Position numbers and translations under genes: made by a program
The notes under the pieces: model-generated
Seen by the model: the letters and a program-made list of their open reading frames with translations, nothing else
Databases searched by the model: none
What the model was told of the DNA's origin: nothing
NCBI GenBank assembly: GCA_018055865.1
Contig: JAGPGR010000039.1
Location: 1 to 11,230 of the forward strand
Direction: 5' to 3'
DNA from: Paludibacteraceae bacterium
GTDB taxonomy: Bacteria; Bacteroidota; Bacteroidia; Bacteroidales; Paludibacteraceae
Length of the DNA stretch: 11,230 bases
Shown: positions 1-6,398 of the stretch, in pieces
Layout of the letters: each line of letters starts with the position of its first letter
Position numbering within the stretch: the stretch's first letter is position 1

Positions 1-1247
1 TTTCCTTTTTTGAATACCACGCAAGCTGCCACTGCATCCGAACCCGAAATGTTTGAATTGTCAAACGCTTCTATGGTCATCGGAATTTTATCAAGTTGCA
101 GTTTTTCCTGAATCTCACTCAAAAGTCTGATTGCTTTCTGATCCGGATTTAATTTTTCGGCTTGTTTTAGTTTGTCTAACTTGAATTGTTTCACATTTTG
201 CAACGACAAATCGAGTAATTTCTTACGATCTCCTCGCTGTGGAATGATAAATTTTATATCCTCAAATTCGAAATCGATAGAAAAGGGGATTATAATTTCT
301 TTGGAATTGCTTTCAAGTCTTTCACGTAATTCTACAATTGCACTTGCCAGAATATCCTCTTTCGTTTCATCCAGTTGTTTGCGAAATTCTAATGTGTAAC
401 CCTGAATAATTGATCCTTTTGAAACACGTAAAATATTGACATATGCCGAATTTTCATCTTCTTCGAACCCGAATACATCCGTGTTATTCACGATCGAATT
501 TGCAACAATTGATTTTGCTTTATAATTTTCAATCAGATCATACTTTTGTTTTACTTCGTTGGCTTCTTCAAACCGAAATTCAGATGCCAGAATTTTCATT
601 TTTGAAAAAAGTAATTTACTTATTTCATTGGCATCTCCCTGAATTATTTTTCGAATTTCATCGATATCTTGTCTGTAATCTTCTTTGCTTTGCTGTTTTT
701 CGCAGGGGCCTTTGCAATTTTTAATATGATATTCAAGGCAGAGTTTGAATTTACCCTGATCTATTTTTTCCTCTGTTAGAGGCAATCTGCATGTCCTAAC
801 TTTATACAGTTGGTGTATAATTTCAAGGATTGCATTGATAGTCCATACCGAGCTGTAAGGTCCGTAATACTCACCGTATTTTTTGTTTATGTTTCGTGTT
901 TTGAAAATTCGTGGAAATTCCTCTTTGGTAATACAAATGCTCGGATAGGTTTTTCCATCTTTCATCAACACATTATATCGGGGCATGTATTCTTTAATGA
1001 GATTATTTTCCAAAAGAAGTGCATCTTCAGGAGTATCTACAACTATGTGTCTCAGGTAAGCTATATTTTTAACTAAAACTCTCAATTTGGCTATATCATG
1101 AGTTTTGTTAAAATAGGAAGATACTCTTTTTTTTAAATTTTTTGCTTTACCCACATATATAATCTCATCTTTATCGTTAAAATACTGATATACTCCCGGA
1201 TTTTCCGGAAGCATTTCAATTTGCTCTTTTAAGATAAAATTTTTCAT
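1..1247 (-). CDS. uvrC: UvrABC excinuclease subunit C, C-terminus cut off by the window edge
   Basis: UvrC makes the two incisions around a DNA lesion during nucleotide excision repair in the cytoplasm. The frame is open for 415 codons from the ATG at 1247 to the window edge. The N-terminal GIY-YIG nuclease domain is visible (PGVY at residues 17-20, YVGKAKNLKKRV at 31-42, with R41 and E80 at the expected catalytic places). Four cysteines (C153, C170, C178, C182) match the iron-sulfur cluster position known in UvrC. A UVR helix-pair (FSKMKILASEFRFEEANEVK) for UvrB contact follows. The last visible stretch, IEAFDNSNISGSDAVAACVV, opens the RNase H-like second nuclease domain. About 190 residues should lie outside the window. 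An in-frame ATG at 1262 would add five residues; the ATG at 1247 is preferred because AAAGAG lies a suitable distance before it. No clear promoter box precedes it, so read-through from mnmG is possible. Confidence 0.97.
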   Translation of the reverse strand, partial: MKNFILKEQIEMLPENPGVYQYFNDKDEIIYVGKAKNLKKRVSSYFNKTHDIAKLRVLVKNIAYLRHIVVDTPEDALLLENNLIKEYMPRYNVLMKDGKTYPSICITKEEFPRIFKTRNINKKYGEYYGPYSSVWTINAILEIIHQLYKVRTCRLPLTEEKIDQGKFKLCLEYHIKNCKGPCEKQQSKEDYRQDIDEIRKIIQGDANEISKLLFSKMKILASEFRFEEANEVKQKYDLIENYKAKSIVANSIVNNTDVFGFEEDENSAYVNILRVSKGSIIQGYTLEFRKQLDETKEDILASAIVELRERLESNSKEIIIPFSIDFEFEDIKFIIPQRGDRKKLLDLSLQNVKQFKLDKLKQAEKLNPDQKAIRLLSEIQEKLQLDKIPMTIEAFDNSNISGSDAVAACVVFKKG

Positions 1248-1342
1248 AACTGCTCTTTCCATAAGTGGAGAATCGCTTCTTTTATTGTTTTTGAAATACA
1301 GAATAATTATTGTAGCATAATTTTGTATTCAAATCATTTTTT

Positions 1343-1358
1343 TGTTCCACGTGGAACA
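1343..1358. other. parS: parS-type site 1, perfect 16-bp palindrome (putative ParB binding site)
   Basis: The 16-mer TGTTCCACGTGGAACA is a perfect inverted repeat around a CACGTG core. It matches the general bacterial parS pattern (TGTTNCACGTGAAACA) at all but one position, and that change makes it fully symmetrical. parS sites are loaded by the CTP-dependent clamp protein ParB and with ParA direct the segregation of newly replicated origins. The site lies in the non-coding gap between mnmG and uvrC. Apart from the two parS-like sites, that gap (1263-1463) shows only AT-rich sequence with no ORF and no clear promoter. ParB binding is inferred from the motif; parA and parB are not in the window. 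Confidence 0.75.
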
Positions 1359-1438
1359 GATTCTGGTCAACGTGTTGATTATTATTATTTTCAAATTTGA
1401 ACAATGAAGAATTAGAAGCATCTTAAATATTTCCGGAA

Positions 1439-1454
1439 TGTTCCACGTGAAACA
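1439..1454. other. parS: parS-type site 2, exact match to the parS consensus (putative ParB binding site)
   Basis: TGTTCCACGTGAAACA fits the Bacillus-type parS consensus TGTTNCACGTGAAACA at every fixed position. It begins nine bases past the mnmG stop codon, and its centre is 96 bp from the centre of the first site, close to nine helical turns. The eight bases just before it, TTCCGGAA (1431-1438), form a separate small palindrome. The two sites share the same left half and CACGTG core and differ at one base in the right half. That makes chance unlikely and supports a tandem ParB loading site rather than a transcription terminator: neither has a following T-tract on either strand. Confidence 0.8.
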
Positions 1455-1463
1455 AAGCAATTT

Positions 1464-3338
1464 TTATCTCCCCAGAAATACCAACAGAATATTCACATCG
1501 CTCGGCGAAATTCCGGGAATTCGACTTGCTTGTCCGATGGTTTCAGGATTAATTTTCATGAGTTTTTGGCGTGCTTCTGTGGATAATGATTGTATGGTTT
1601 CGTAATTTAATTTGTCTTTGATGTAAATATTTTCCAATCTGTTTAGTTTATCAGCTATTAATCTTTCACGCTCAATGTATCCGGAGTATTTCATGATAAT
1701 TTCAGCACCTTCCACAATTTCTTCTTTTATTTCAGCAATATTTTCAATTTGCTGCCGGAGCGAAGGAACTGCTTTAGCCAGTTCGTTTATGCTGAGTTGC
1801 GGTCGCAAAACCAGATCAGACAATTTGCATCCATGTGCTAATTCAGTCGAATGCTTCGAAATCAAAAATGCATTAATATCCTTTGGTTTTACCGAATTGA
1901 TTTTCAGGAAATTAATCAGTCTGTCGATCCCAGTCTTTTTGTTATTATATTGTTCCAGGCGATTATTGTCAGCCAATCCCAGCTCGTGCGATTTTTCTGT
2001 CAATCGTTCATCTGCATCATCCTGACGCAGTAATATGCGGTATTCAGCGCGTGAAGTAAACATTCGATACGGTTCATCTACGCCTTTAGTTACCAAATCA
2101 TCAATCAAAACTCCGATATAAGCCTCATTTCTGTGGAGAATAAACTCTCTTCCACCATGAACGTTGATATGAGCATTTATTCCGGCTATTAGGCCCTGAC
2201 CTGCAGCTTCTTCATAGCCGGTAGTACCATTTACCTGTCCTGCAAAGAATAGATTTTTTACAAGCTTAGTTTCGAGTGTGTGTTTGAGCTGTGTAGGATC
2301 AAAAAAATCATATTCGATAGCGTATCCCGGCCGATATAGCTGTACATTTTCCAGACCGGGAACAGTATGTATAGCTTCAATTTGTGTCTGTAAAGGAAGC
2401 GATGACGAAAATCCGTTGATGTACCATTCCCTGGAATTGACTCCTTCGGGTTCCAGAAATAACTGATGAGAATTTTTATCAGCAAAAGTTATTATTTTAG
2501 TTTCGATGCTCGGACAATAACGCGGACCGATGCTTTGAATTTGACCGTTGTAAAGAGGCGAGAATTCGAGACCCTTATTCAATACATGATGAGTTTTTTC
2601 ATTTGTGTAGGTAATCCAGCAACTTTGCTGCGGAAGTTCGCGTTTAATTTCTTTCAGATATGAAAATTTGTGAAAATCATCATCACCTGGTTGTTCTGTA
2701 AGATGTGAAAAATCAATAGTCCTGCCGTCAACCCGCATAGGTGTGCCTGTTTTCATGCGGTCGGTAGTGAATCCAATTGATTTTAATTGTTCTGTCATTC
2801 CGAGTGAAGCAGGCTCAGAAACTCTTCCTCCTGTCATTTGTTGTTTTCCTACATGCATCAATCCTCCCAGAAATGTTCCGGCAGTGAGAATGACTGCTTT
2901 AGCCCGAATTTCAACTCCAAGAGCCGTAATAACACCTTTAACAGATTTATTTTCCAAAATAAATTGTTTCACGGTATCCTGCCACAAATACAGATTTTCG
3001 GTGTTCGAAACAATTTTTATCCATTCGTCGATAAAATGCTTTCGGTCGCTTTGTGAGCGCGGACTCCACATAGCCGGACCTTTGGAGCGGTTGAGCATAC
3101 GAAACTGTATAGCTGTTTTATCCGTTACAATTCCCATTTGACCGCCCAATGCATCTATCTCGCGCACTATCTGACCTTTGGCAATGCCTCCCACGGCCGG
3201 ATTGCAGCTCATTTGTGCTATCTTATTCATATCCATGGTAATAAGTAAGGTTTTCGAACCTAAATTGGCAGCTGCAACAGCGGCTTCGCAGCCTGCATGG
3301 CCGGCACCTATCACTATGATATCGTATTTGAAATCCAT
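1464..3338 (-). CDS. mnmG: tRNA uridine-5-carboxymethylaminomethyl modification enzyme MnmG (GidA)
   Basis: MnmG works with the GTPase MnmE to add the carboxymethylaminomethyl group to carbon 5 of the wobble uridine (U34) of several tRNAs, using FAD and a folate one-carbon donor. The 624-residue product has the usual family length. It shows the FAD-binding GAGHAGCEAA at residues 11-20, the signature SCNPAVGGIAKGQIVREID at 44-62 with conserved C45, a second conserved cysteine at C275 (RYCPSIE), and MWSPRSQSDR at 90-99. The C-terminal helical domain that contacts MnmE and tRNA ends in the typical PSDVNILLVFLGR. The ATG lies 14 bp after the stop of the DUF2891 gene, with AT-rich sequence and no Shine-Dalgarno match, so the two are probably co-transcribed from the promoter at 4449-4478. 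The stop codon sits just before the parS-type pair. Confidence 0.98.
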   Translation of the reverse strand: MDFKYDIIVIGAGHAGCEAAVAAANLGSKTLLITMDMNKIAQMSCNPAVGGIAKGQIVREIDALGGQMGIVTDKTAIQFRMLNRSKGPAMWSPRSQSDRKHFIDEWIKIVSNTENLYLWQDTVKQFILENKSVKGVITALGVEIRAKAVILTAGTFLGGLMHVGKQQMTGGRVSEPASLGMTEQLKSIGFTTDRMKTGTPMRVDGRTIDFSHLTEQPGDDDFHKFSYLKEIKRELPQQSCWITYTNEKTHHVLNKGLEFSPLYNGQIQSIGPRYCPSIETKIITFADKNSHQLFLEPEGVNSREWYINGFSSSLPLQTQIEAIHTVPGLENVQLYRPGYAIEYDFFDPTQLKHTLETKLVKNLFFAGQVNGTTGYEEAAGQGLIAGINAHINVHGGREFILHRNEAYIGVLIDDLVTKGVDEPYRMFTSRAEYRILLRQDDADERLTEKSHELGLADNNRLEQYNNKKTGIDRLINFLKINSVKPKDINAFLISKHSTELAHGCKLSDLVLRPQLSINELAKAVPSLRQQIENIAEIKEEIVEGAEIIMKYSGYIERERLIADKLNRLENIYIKDKLNYETIQSLSTEARQKLMKINPETIGQASRIPGISPSDVNILLVFLGR

Positions 3339-3352
3339 TTTAATATTTTGTG

Positions 3353-4426
3353 TTATTTATCTAATGCCATCAGTGCAAAACTGGCCAACCAATGATCACC
3401 ACCATAATTTCCACCAAAAAGAAGTGGTAATGCTTTGTCTGTTAATATATTGGCAGTTTCAAACAGCCGTTTTTTGTTTTTGTTGTTAGCCGGTAATGCG
3501 TTTGCAATCTCTTTCATACACCAGGCTCTGGAAAACGACAGGCCTACCAGATGAACGGTTTGATAATCAGACAAATCGCTGACTACGGGAATTTCACATA
3601 GAGTTGTAAAACTCTTTTTTGAAAGAAATTTTTTGTACCATCCGTCGTACTCTTTTTTTGGTAGTAACTTGCTCATCAAAGCAGCAATTTGCAGTGAAGG
3701 AGAAAAGAAATCGGCTCCGTTCGGCTCCAGATAAGCCGGTGAATTCTTGTCGTTTTTATAAAATTGGAGTGCTTTTTCTGTCAGCGCTTTTTCAAATTCT
3801 TTGTCCTTTTTTGTTCTGGCCCATTCAAGTGCAAAACTGAGTGCAAAAGCAGAATTGGGATGAACACCGGTTCGGTCCGGATATGTTTGTTTGGGCAGAT
3901 ACGATTTCCATAAATCAACAATGACATTTGTCAATGGTTGAAGTGCAATATGCCATTCCCTGGCTTTAGGATTTTCCCATTCCATCAACTCATTATCCAG
4001 TTTCAGCAACCAGGCCCAGCCATATGTTCTTTCAAAGGTTTTCGCGTTTTCAAATTTTGAAAAATAATCTGCTTCAGCCTTCATTTTTTCTATTTGAAAT
4101 GAGTTTTTCAAAACGGTCTCGATTTCATCGTTATACTGGCTTTCGGGGAATAATCTCAGTACCCGCACCAGCATCCAATGTCCGTGAACGCTGCTATGCC
4201 AGTCGAAACTGCCGTAAAATACCGGATGAAGAGCAGCCGGAGATAGATTAACTTCCTTGGCACTGTTGTAAATATGGCCCGGCTTATTCGGAAATTCGCG
4301 ATTTATGCTATTAAGAGGCATATTTGCCAGTTTCTTCGCCATACTTTCAGTCAATTCAACCGACTGTTGAGCATTTAATCCTAAAGAAAAAATCAGCAAA
4401 AACTGAAAAATATTTCTTAATTTCAT
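3353..4426 (-). CDS. Secreted DUF2891 family protein of unknown function
   Basis: I recognise this as a DUF2891 family protein; its biochemical role is not known to me. The 357-residue product starts with a cleavable-looking signal peptide (MKLRNIFQFLLIFSLGLNA, likely cut before QQS), so it should act in the periplasm or outside. Conserved blocks rich in His, Trp and Gly include HPVFYGSFDWHSSVHGHWML at residues 67-86, RTYGWAWLL at 133-141, HPNSAFALSFALEWA at 189-203, EPNGADFFSPSL at 234-245 and NYGGDHWLASFAL at 340-352. Their repeating helix-like spacing suggests an alpha/alpha toroid such as those of glycan-processing enzymes, but this is inference. The ATG at 4426 is chosen over an in-frame TTG at 4444, because the promoter at 4449-4478 would place the transcript start near that TTG. 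mnmG follows after 14 bp. Confidence 0.88.
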   Translation of the reverse strand: MKLRNIFQFLLIFSLGLNAQQSVELTESMAKKLANMPLNSINREFPNKPGHIYNSAKEVNLSPAALHPVFYGSFDWHSSVHGHWMLVRVLRLFPESQYNDEIETVLKNSFQIEKMKAEADYFSKFENAKTFERTYGWAWLLKLDNELMEWENPKAREWHIALQPLTNVIVDLWKSYLPKQTYPDRTGVHPNSAFALSFALEWARTKKDKEFEKALTEKALQFYKNDKNSPAYLEPNGADFFSPSLQIAALMSKLLPKKEYDGWYKKFLSKKSFTTLCEIPVVSDLSDYQTVHLVGLSFSRAWCMKEIANALPANNKNKKRLFETANILTDKALPLLFGGNYGGDHWLASFALMALDK

Positions 4427-4448
4427 GTTAAAAATTGGTTTCAATCGA

Positions 4449-4478
4449 CAAAGTTACGAAGTATTATACTTTTGACAA
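4449..4478 (-). promoter_or_regulatory. Bacteroidota-type promoter for the DUF2891-mnmG unit
   Basis: On the minus strand TTG (4478-4476) is followed by a 19-nt spacer and TAACTTTG (4456-4449), an exact fit to the Bacteroidota -33 TTG / -7 TAnnTTTG arrangement. Transcription would start around 4441-4445, giving a short leader of about 15-20 nt before the ATG at 4426. Confidence 0.8.
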
Positions 4479-4507
4479 TAAATAACTTACCGCACAATGG
4501 CTTATTT

Positions 4508-4549
4508 AAAAAGAAAAAACGACTAAAATCACCTGAATGTTTTAGTCGT
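4508..4549 (-). terminator. Intrinsic terminator after the small membrane protein gene
   Basis: ACGACTAAAA (4519-4528) pairs perfectly with TTTTAGTCGT (4540-4549) across an 11-nt loop. Read on the minus strand, the stem is followed by TTTTTTCTTTTT down to about 4508, the hallmark of a rho-independent terminator. The plus-strand flank is not T-rich, so it works in one direction only. It lies 24 bp past the stop of the small membrane gene and about 30 bp before the next promoter, insulating that gene from the DUF2891-mnmG unit. Confidence 0.85.
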
Positions 4550-4573
4550 AAAGTGAAATTTTAGAAACTGAGG

Positions 4574-4801
4574 TCAGTTTGTTTTTGCAATAAACAGGTG
4601 ATATACCTGCACACAACAAACTGCTATATTTGAAATGATTATTGGCCATGCCCAACCCAGTAAAATTCCGTAAACGAGAAAAAACATACAAGCTATTAAA
4701 TTGATTACCCGTACTACTTTCATTTTTTTAGGGATAAAAGAAATGACGAGCAATGTCATTGCAATATAACCTATAATTTGCTCCCAAATTTTAATGTCCA
4801 T
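4574..4801 (-). CDS. Small three-helix inner membrane protein, YgjV/SemiSWEET-like
   Basis: The 75-residue product is almost entirely membrane-embedded, with three predicted helices at about residues 8-24, 30-48 and 51-71. Features such as IIGYIA, SFIPKK at 21-26, VYGILLGW at 43-50 and WPIIISN at 52-58 resemble the three-helix unit of SemiSWEET sugar transporters and of YgjV-type proteins. The usual PQ of the SemiSWEET motif reads PK here. If related, it would work as a homodimer, since one unit is half a transporter. No substrate can be assigned. The ATG at 4801 is used; a longer reading from a TTG at 4855 is rejected because that TTG is the -33 element of the promoter. It is a single-gene unit, with its own promoter upstream and a strong terminator downstream. 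Confidence 0.8.
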   Translation of the reverse strand: MDIKIWEQIIGYIAMTLLVISFIPKKMKVVRVINLIACMFFLVYGILLGWAWPIIISNIAVCCVQVYHLFIAKTN

Positions 4802-4826
4802 ACAATTTTTATTTATATTTATTCGA

Positions 4827-4855
4827 CAAAGATACGATTTTTTTTTCAGGTACAA
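4827..4855 (-). promoter_or_regulatory. Bacteroidota-type promoter for the small membrane protein gene
   Basis: On the minus strand TTG (4855-4853), an 18-nt spacer containing nine A residues in a row, and TATCTTTG (4834-4827) form an exact TAnnTTTG promoter. The expected start near 4820 leaves a leader of about 20 nt before the ATG at 4801. Confidence 0.78.
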
Positions 4856-4899
4856 TCTGTATTTTCGTATCTGTGCCTCAGGAGCTTAAATCAGGTAAA

Positions 4900-5256
4900 T
4901 TATCCTTTTATCATTGTCAAAAGCATTTTGAATCGCTTTACTGCATGTAACGCGTGCGGAATACTTGCAGGCATGATGATGCTATCTCCTTTTTTTACAA
5001 GTTCCGGTACTCCATCAATGAGGATTTCGGCTTCGCCGTCCAGTATTTGTACCACTGCATCATAGGCAGCAATATGTTCTGTAAGACCCTGCCCTTCGTC
5101 AAATGAGAATAAAGTAATGTTTCCGGCCGGTGATTTGGTAATCTGTTTGCTGATTACTCCTCCTGCAGTATATTCAATTGATTGCTCAAGCGGAAATACT
5201 TTTCCTTTTTCAAATAAATTGCTCATCGGTCTGTCTTTGTTATAGGTAAAATTCAT
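4900..5256 (-). CDS. Cupin-domain protein (single cupin barrel)
   Basis: The 118-residue product is a single small beta-barrel of the cupin superfamily with no signal peptide, so it is probably cytoplasmic. Cupin motif 1 lies in GQGLTEHIAAYDAVVQILDG (residues 55-74) and motif 2 in KGDSIIMPASIPHALHAV (89-106). The metal-binding set is incomplete compared with classic cupins: one histidine (H61) stands where HxH is usual, the usual glutamate is replaced near D66, and H101 and H104 come from motif 2. Substrate and activity are therefore open. The ATG at 5256 is used; the ATG at 5226 (MSNLFEKGKV) is a possible alternative. It starts 12 bp after the asd stop with no promoter box between, so it is very likely co-transcribed with asd, although a functional tie to amino acid synthesis is not shown. 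Confidence 0.88.
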   Translation of the reverse strand: MNFTYNKDRPMSNLFEKGKVFPLEQSIEYTAGGVISKQITKSPAGNITLFSFDEGQGLTEHIAAYDAVVQILDGEAEILIDGVPELVKKGDSIIMPASIPHALHAVKRFKMLLTMIKG

Positions 5257-5268
5257 ATTTCTTTTGAA

Positions 5269-6276
5269 TTAAATATTCTTTTCGGCAATCAGGTATTCAG
5301 CTATTTGCACAGCATTCAGAGCAGCCCCTTTTTTTATCTGATCGCTCACACACCAGAAAGTAATGCCATTGGGGTTGGAAAGGTCTTTGCGAACCCGGCC
5401 AACATGAACCGGATCTTTGCCCGAAAGGAAAAGCGGCATCGGATAGATTTTTTCGGCAGGATTGTCCATCAGAACTACTCCCTGTGCATTTGCAAATGCT
5501 TCGCGGGCTTCTTCTATGCTTATCGGACGCTCCGTTTCGGCCCAAATGCTTTCGGAGTGAGCTCGCAATGTGGGTACCCGAACGCAAGTGGCACTTACTT
5601 CTACATCCGAATGCATAATTTTGCGGGTTTCGTAATACATTTTCATCTCTTCTTTGGTGTATCCATTTTCGGTAAACACGTCGATATGAGGTATTACGTT
5701 GTAAGCCAGCTGATAGGCAAATTTATTCACCGTTGGCTGTTCGCCGTTGGCAATCTGACGGTATTGCAGTTCCAGTTCGTCCATGGCAGCTGCACCGGCG
5801 CCGCTGGCAGCCTGATAGGATGACACATGAACCCGTTTGATATGCGATATATCCTCGATTGCTTTCAGAGCAACCACCATTTGAATAGTTGTACAGTTAG
5901 GATTGGCAATAATTCCACGTGGACGAGTTTTTGCATCAGCAGCATTCACTTCGGGCACAACCAATGGAATATCGTTTTCCATGCGGAAGGCACTTGAATT
6001 GTCGATCATCACAGCACCGAATTTGGTAATATCAGCAGCAAATTCCTTCGAAATACCAGCTCCGGCTGAGGTAAATACGATATCGAAACCCTCGAAATCA
6101 TCACCATGAACCAGTTCTTTCACGATCAGTTTTTTACCTCTTAATTCATATTCATTTCCAGCACTGCGAGATGAACCGAACAATACCAGTTCGGTCATAG
6201 GGAAATTTCGTTCATCCAACACTCTTAAAAATTCCTGTCCTACAGCGCCACTGGCGCCAACGATTGCAACTTTCAT
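5269..6276 (-). CDS. asd: Aspartate-semialdehyde dehydrogenase
   Basis: This enzyme reduces aspartyl-4-phosphate to aspartate-4-semialdehyde with NADPH. That step is the branch point to lysine/diaminopimelate (cell wall), threonine, methionine and isoleucine. The 335-residue length is typical. Visible motifs are the nucleotide-binding [10 protein letters not shown] at residues 7-16, the phosphate-binding SSAFRM with R98, the catalytic cysteine C128 in NPNCTT, Q155 in [10 protein letters not shown], and R233/H240 in RVPTLRAH. The C-terminal [20 protein letters not shown] is also characteristic. The ATG at 6276 gives the usual N-terminus directly before the Rossmann fold ([10 protein letters not shown]). 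It is divergent from the gene at 6399 and leads the asd-cupin pair. Every key residue expected for the family is present. Confidence 0.98.
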   Translation of the reverse strand: MKVAIVGASGAVGQEFLRVLDERNFPMTELVLFGSSRSAGNEYELRGKKLIVKELVHGDDFEGFDIVFTSAGAGISKEFAADITKFGAVMIDNSSAFRMENDIPLVVPEVNAADAKTRPRGIIANPNCTTIQMVVALKAIEDISHIKRVHVSSYQAASGAGAAAMDELELQYRQIANGEQPTVNKFAYQLAYNVIPHIDVFTENGYTKEEMKMYYETRKIMHSDVEVSATCVRVPTLRAHSESIWAETERPISIEEAREAFANAQGVVLMDNPAEKIYPMPLFLSGKDPVHVGRVRKDLSNPNGITFWCVSDQIKKGAALNAVQIAEYLIAEKNI

Positions 6277-6354
6277 AATTTTATTTTTTTTGTACCCGAT
6301 AATTTGAAATAATAACTATTTTTGTCAGGGAAATGTTTTTTTTAGTTTCAAAAA

Positions 6355-6362
6355 TATTTTTG
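6355..6362 (+). promoter_or_regulatory. Promoter -7 box for the secreted lamin-tail protein gene
   Basis: TATTTTTG matches TAnnTTTG exactly and would start transcription near 6368, about 30 nt before the ATG at 6399. The -33 element is weak (ATG where TTG is expected, 19 nt upstream). The box overlaps a minus-strand copy of itself in the 14-bp palindrome CAAAAATATTTTTG at 6349-6362. Confidence 0.55.
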
Positions 6363-6370
6363 CAAAAGTA
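6363..6370 (-). promoter_or_regulatory. Probable promoter -7 box for asd-cupin
   Basis: On the minus strand this reads TACTTTTG, an exact TAnnTTTG. A second candidate, TATTTTTG, lies just downstream at 6356-6349. Neither has a TTG at the ideal distance (nearest TTG for the first is 14 nt away), so which one is used is uncertain. The leader to the asd ATG would be about 65-80 nt. Confidence 0.45.
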
Positions 6371-6398
6371 ATTCATTTTTAACCCAAATGCATGAAAT

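Noticed and set aside
1..1076. Plus-strand open frames of 75-93 codons near the left edge
   Set aside because: The minus strand there encodes an uninterrupted UvrC with all expected motifs, so these are shadows.
1364..1379. Possible third, degenerate parS around AACGTG (dyad TCAACGTGTTGA at 1367-1378)
   Set aside because: Only about half the positions match the other two sites, the CACGTG core is broken and the dyad centre is shifted; the evidence is too weak.
1675..3141. Several plus-strand open frames of 60-132 codons across mnmG
   Set aside because: They run antisense to a fully conserved gene and show no recognisable protein features.
4426..4444. Longer start for the DUF2891 protein at a TTG (4444)
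   Set aside because: It lies at or before the transcript start predicted from the exact promoter at 4449-4478, and the ATG at 4426 gives a clean signal peptide.
4801..4855. Longer start for the small membrane protein at a TTG (4855)
   Set aside because: That TTG is the -33 element of the promoter, and the extra 18 residues are unlike the family's N-terminus.
4856..4899. Terminator after the cupin gene
   Set aside because: Only a short CCTCAGG/CCTGAGG-like dyad is present, without a stable stem or adjoining T-tract at the right place.
5305..5823. 172-codon plus-strand open frame inside asd
   Set aside because: It is antisense to the conserved asd reading frame, with Cys/Phe/His-rich sequence typical of shadow frames and no supporting start signals.
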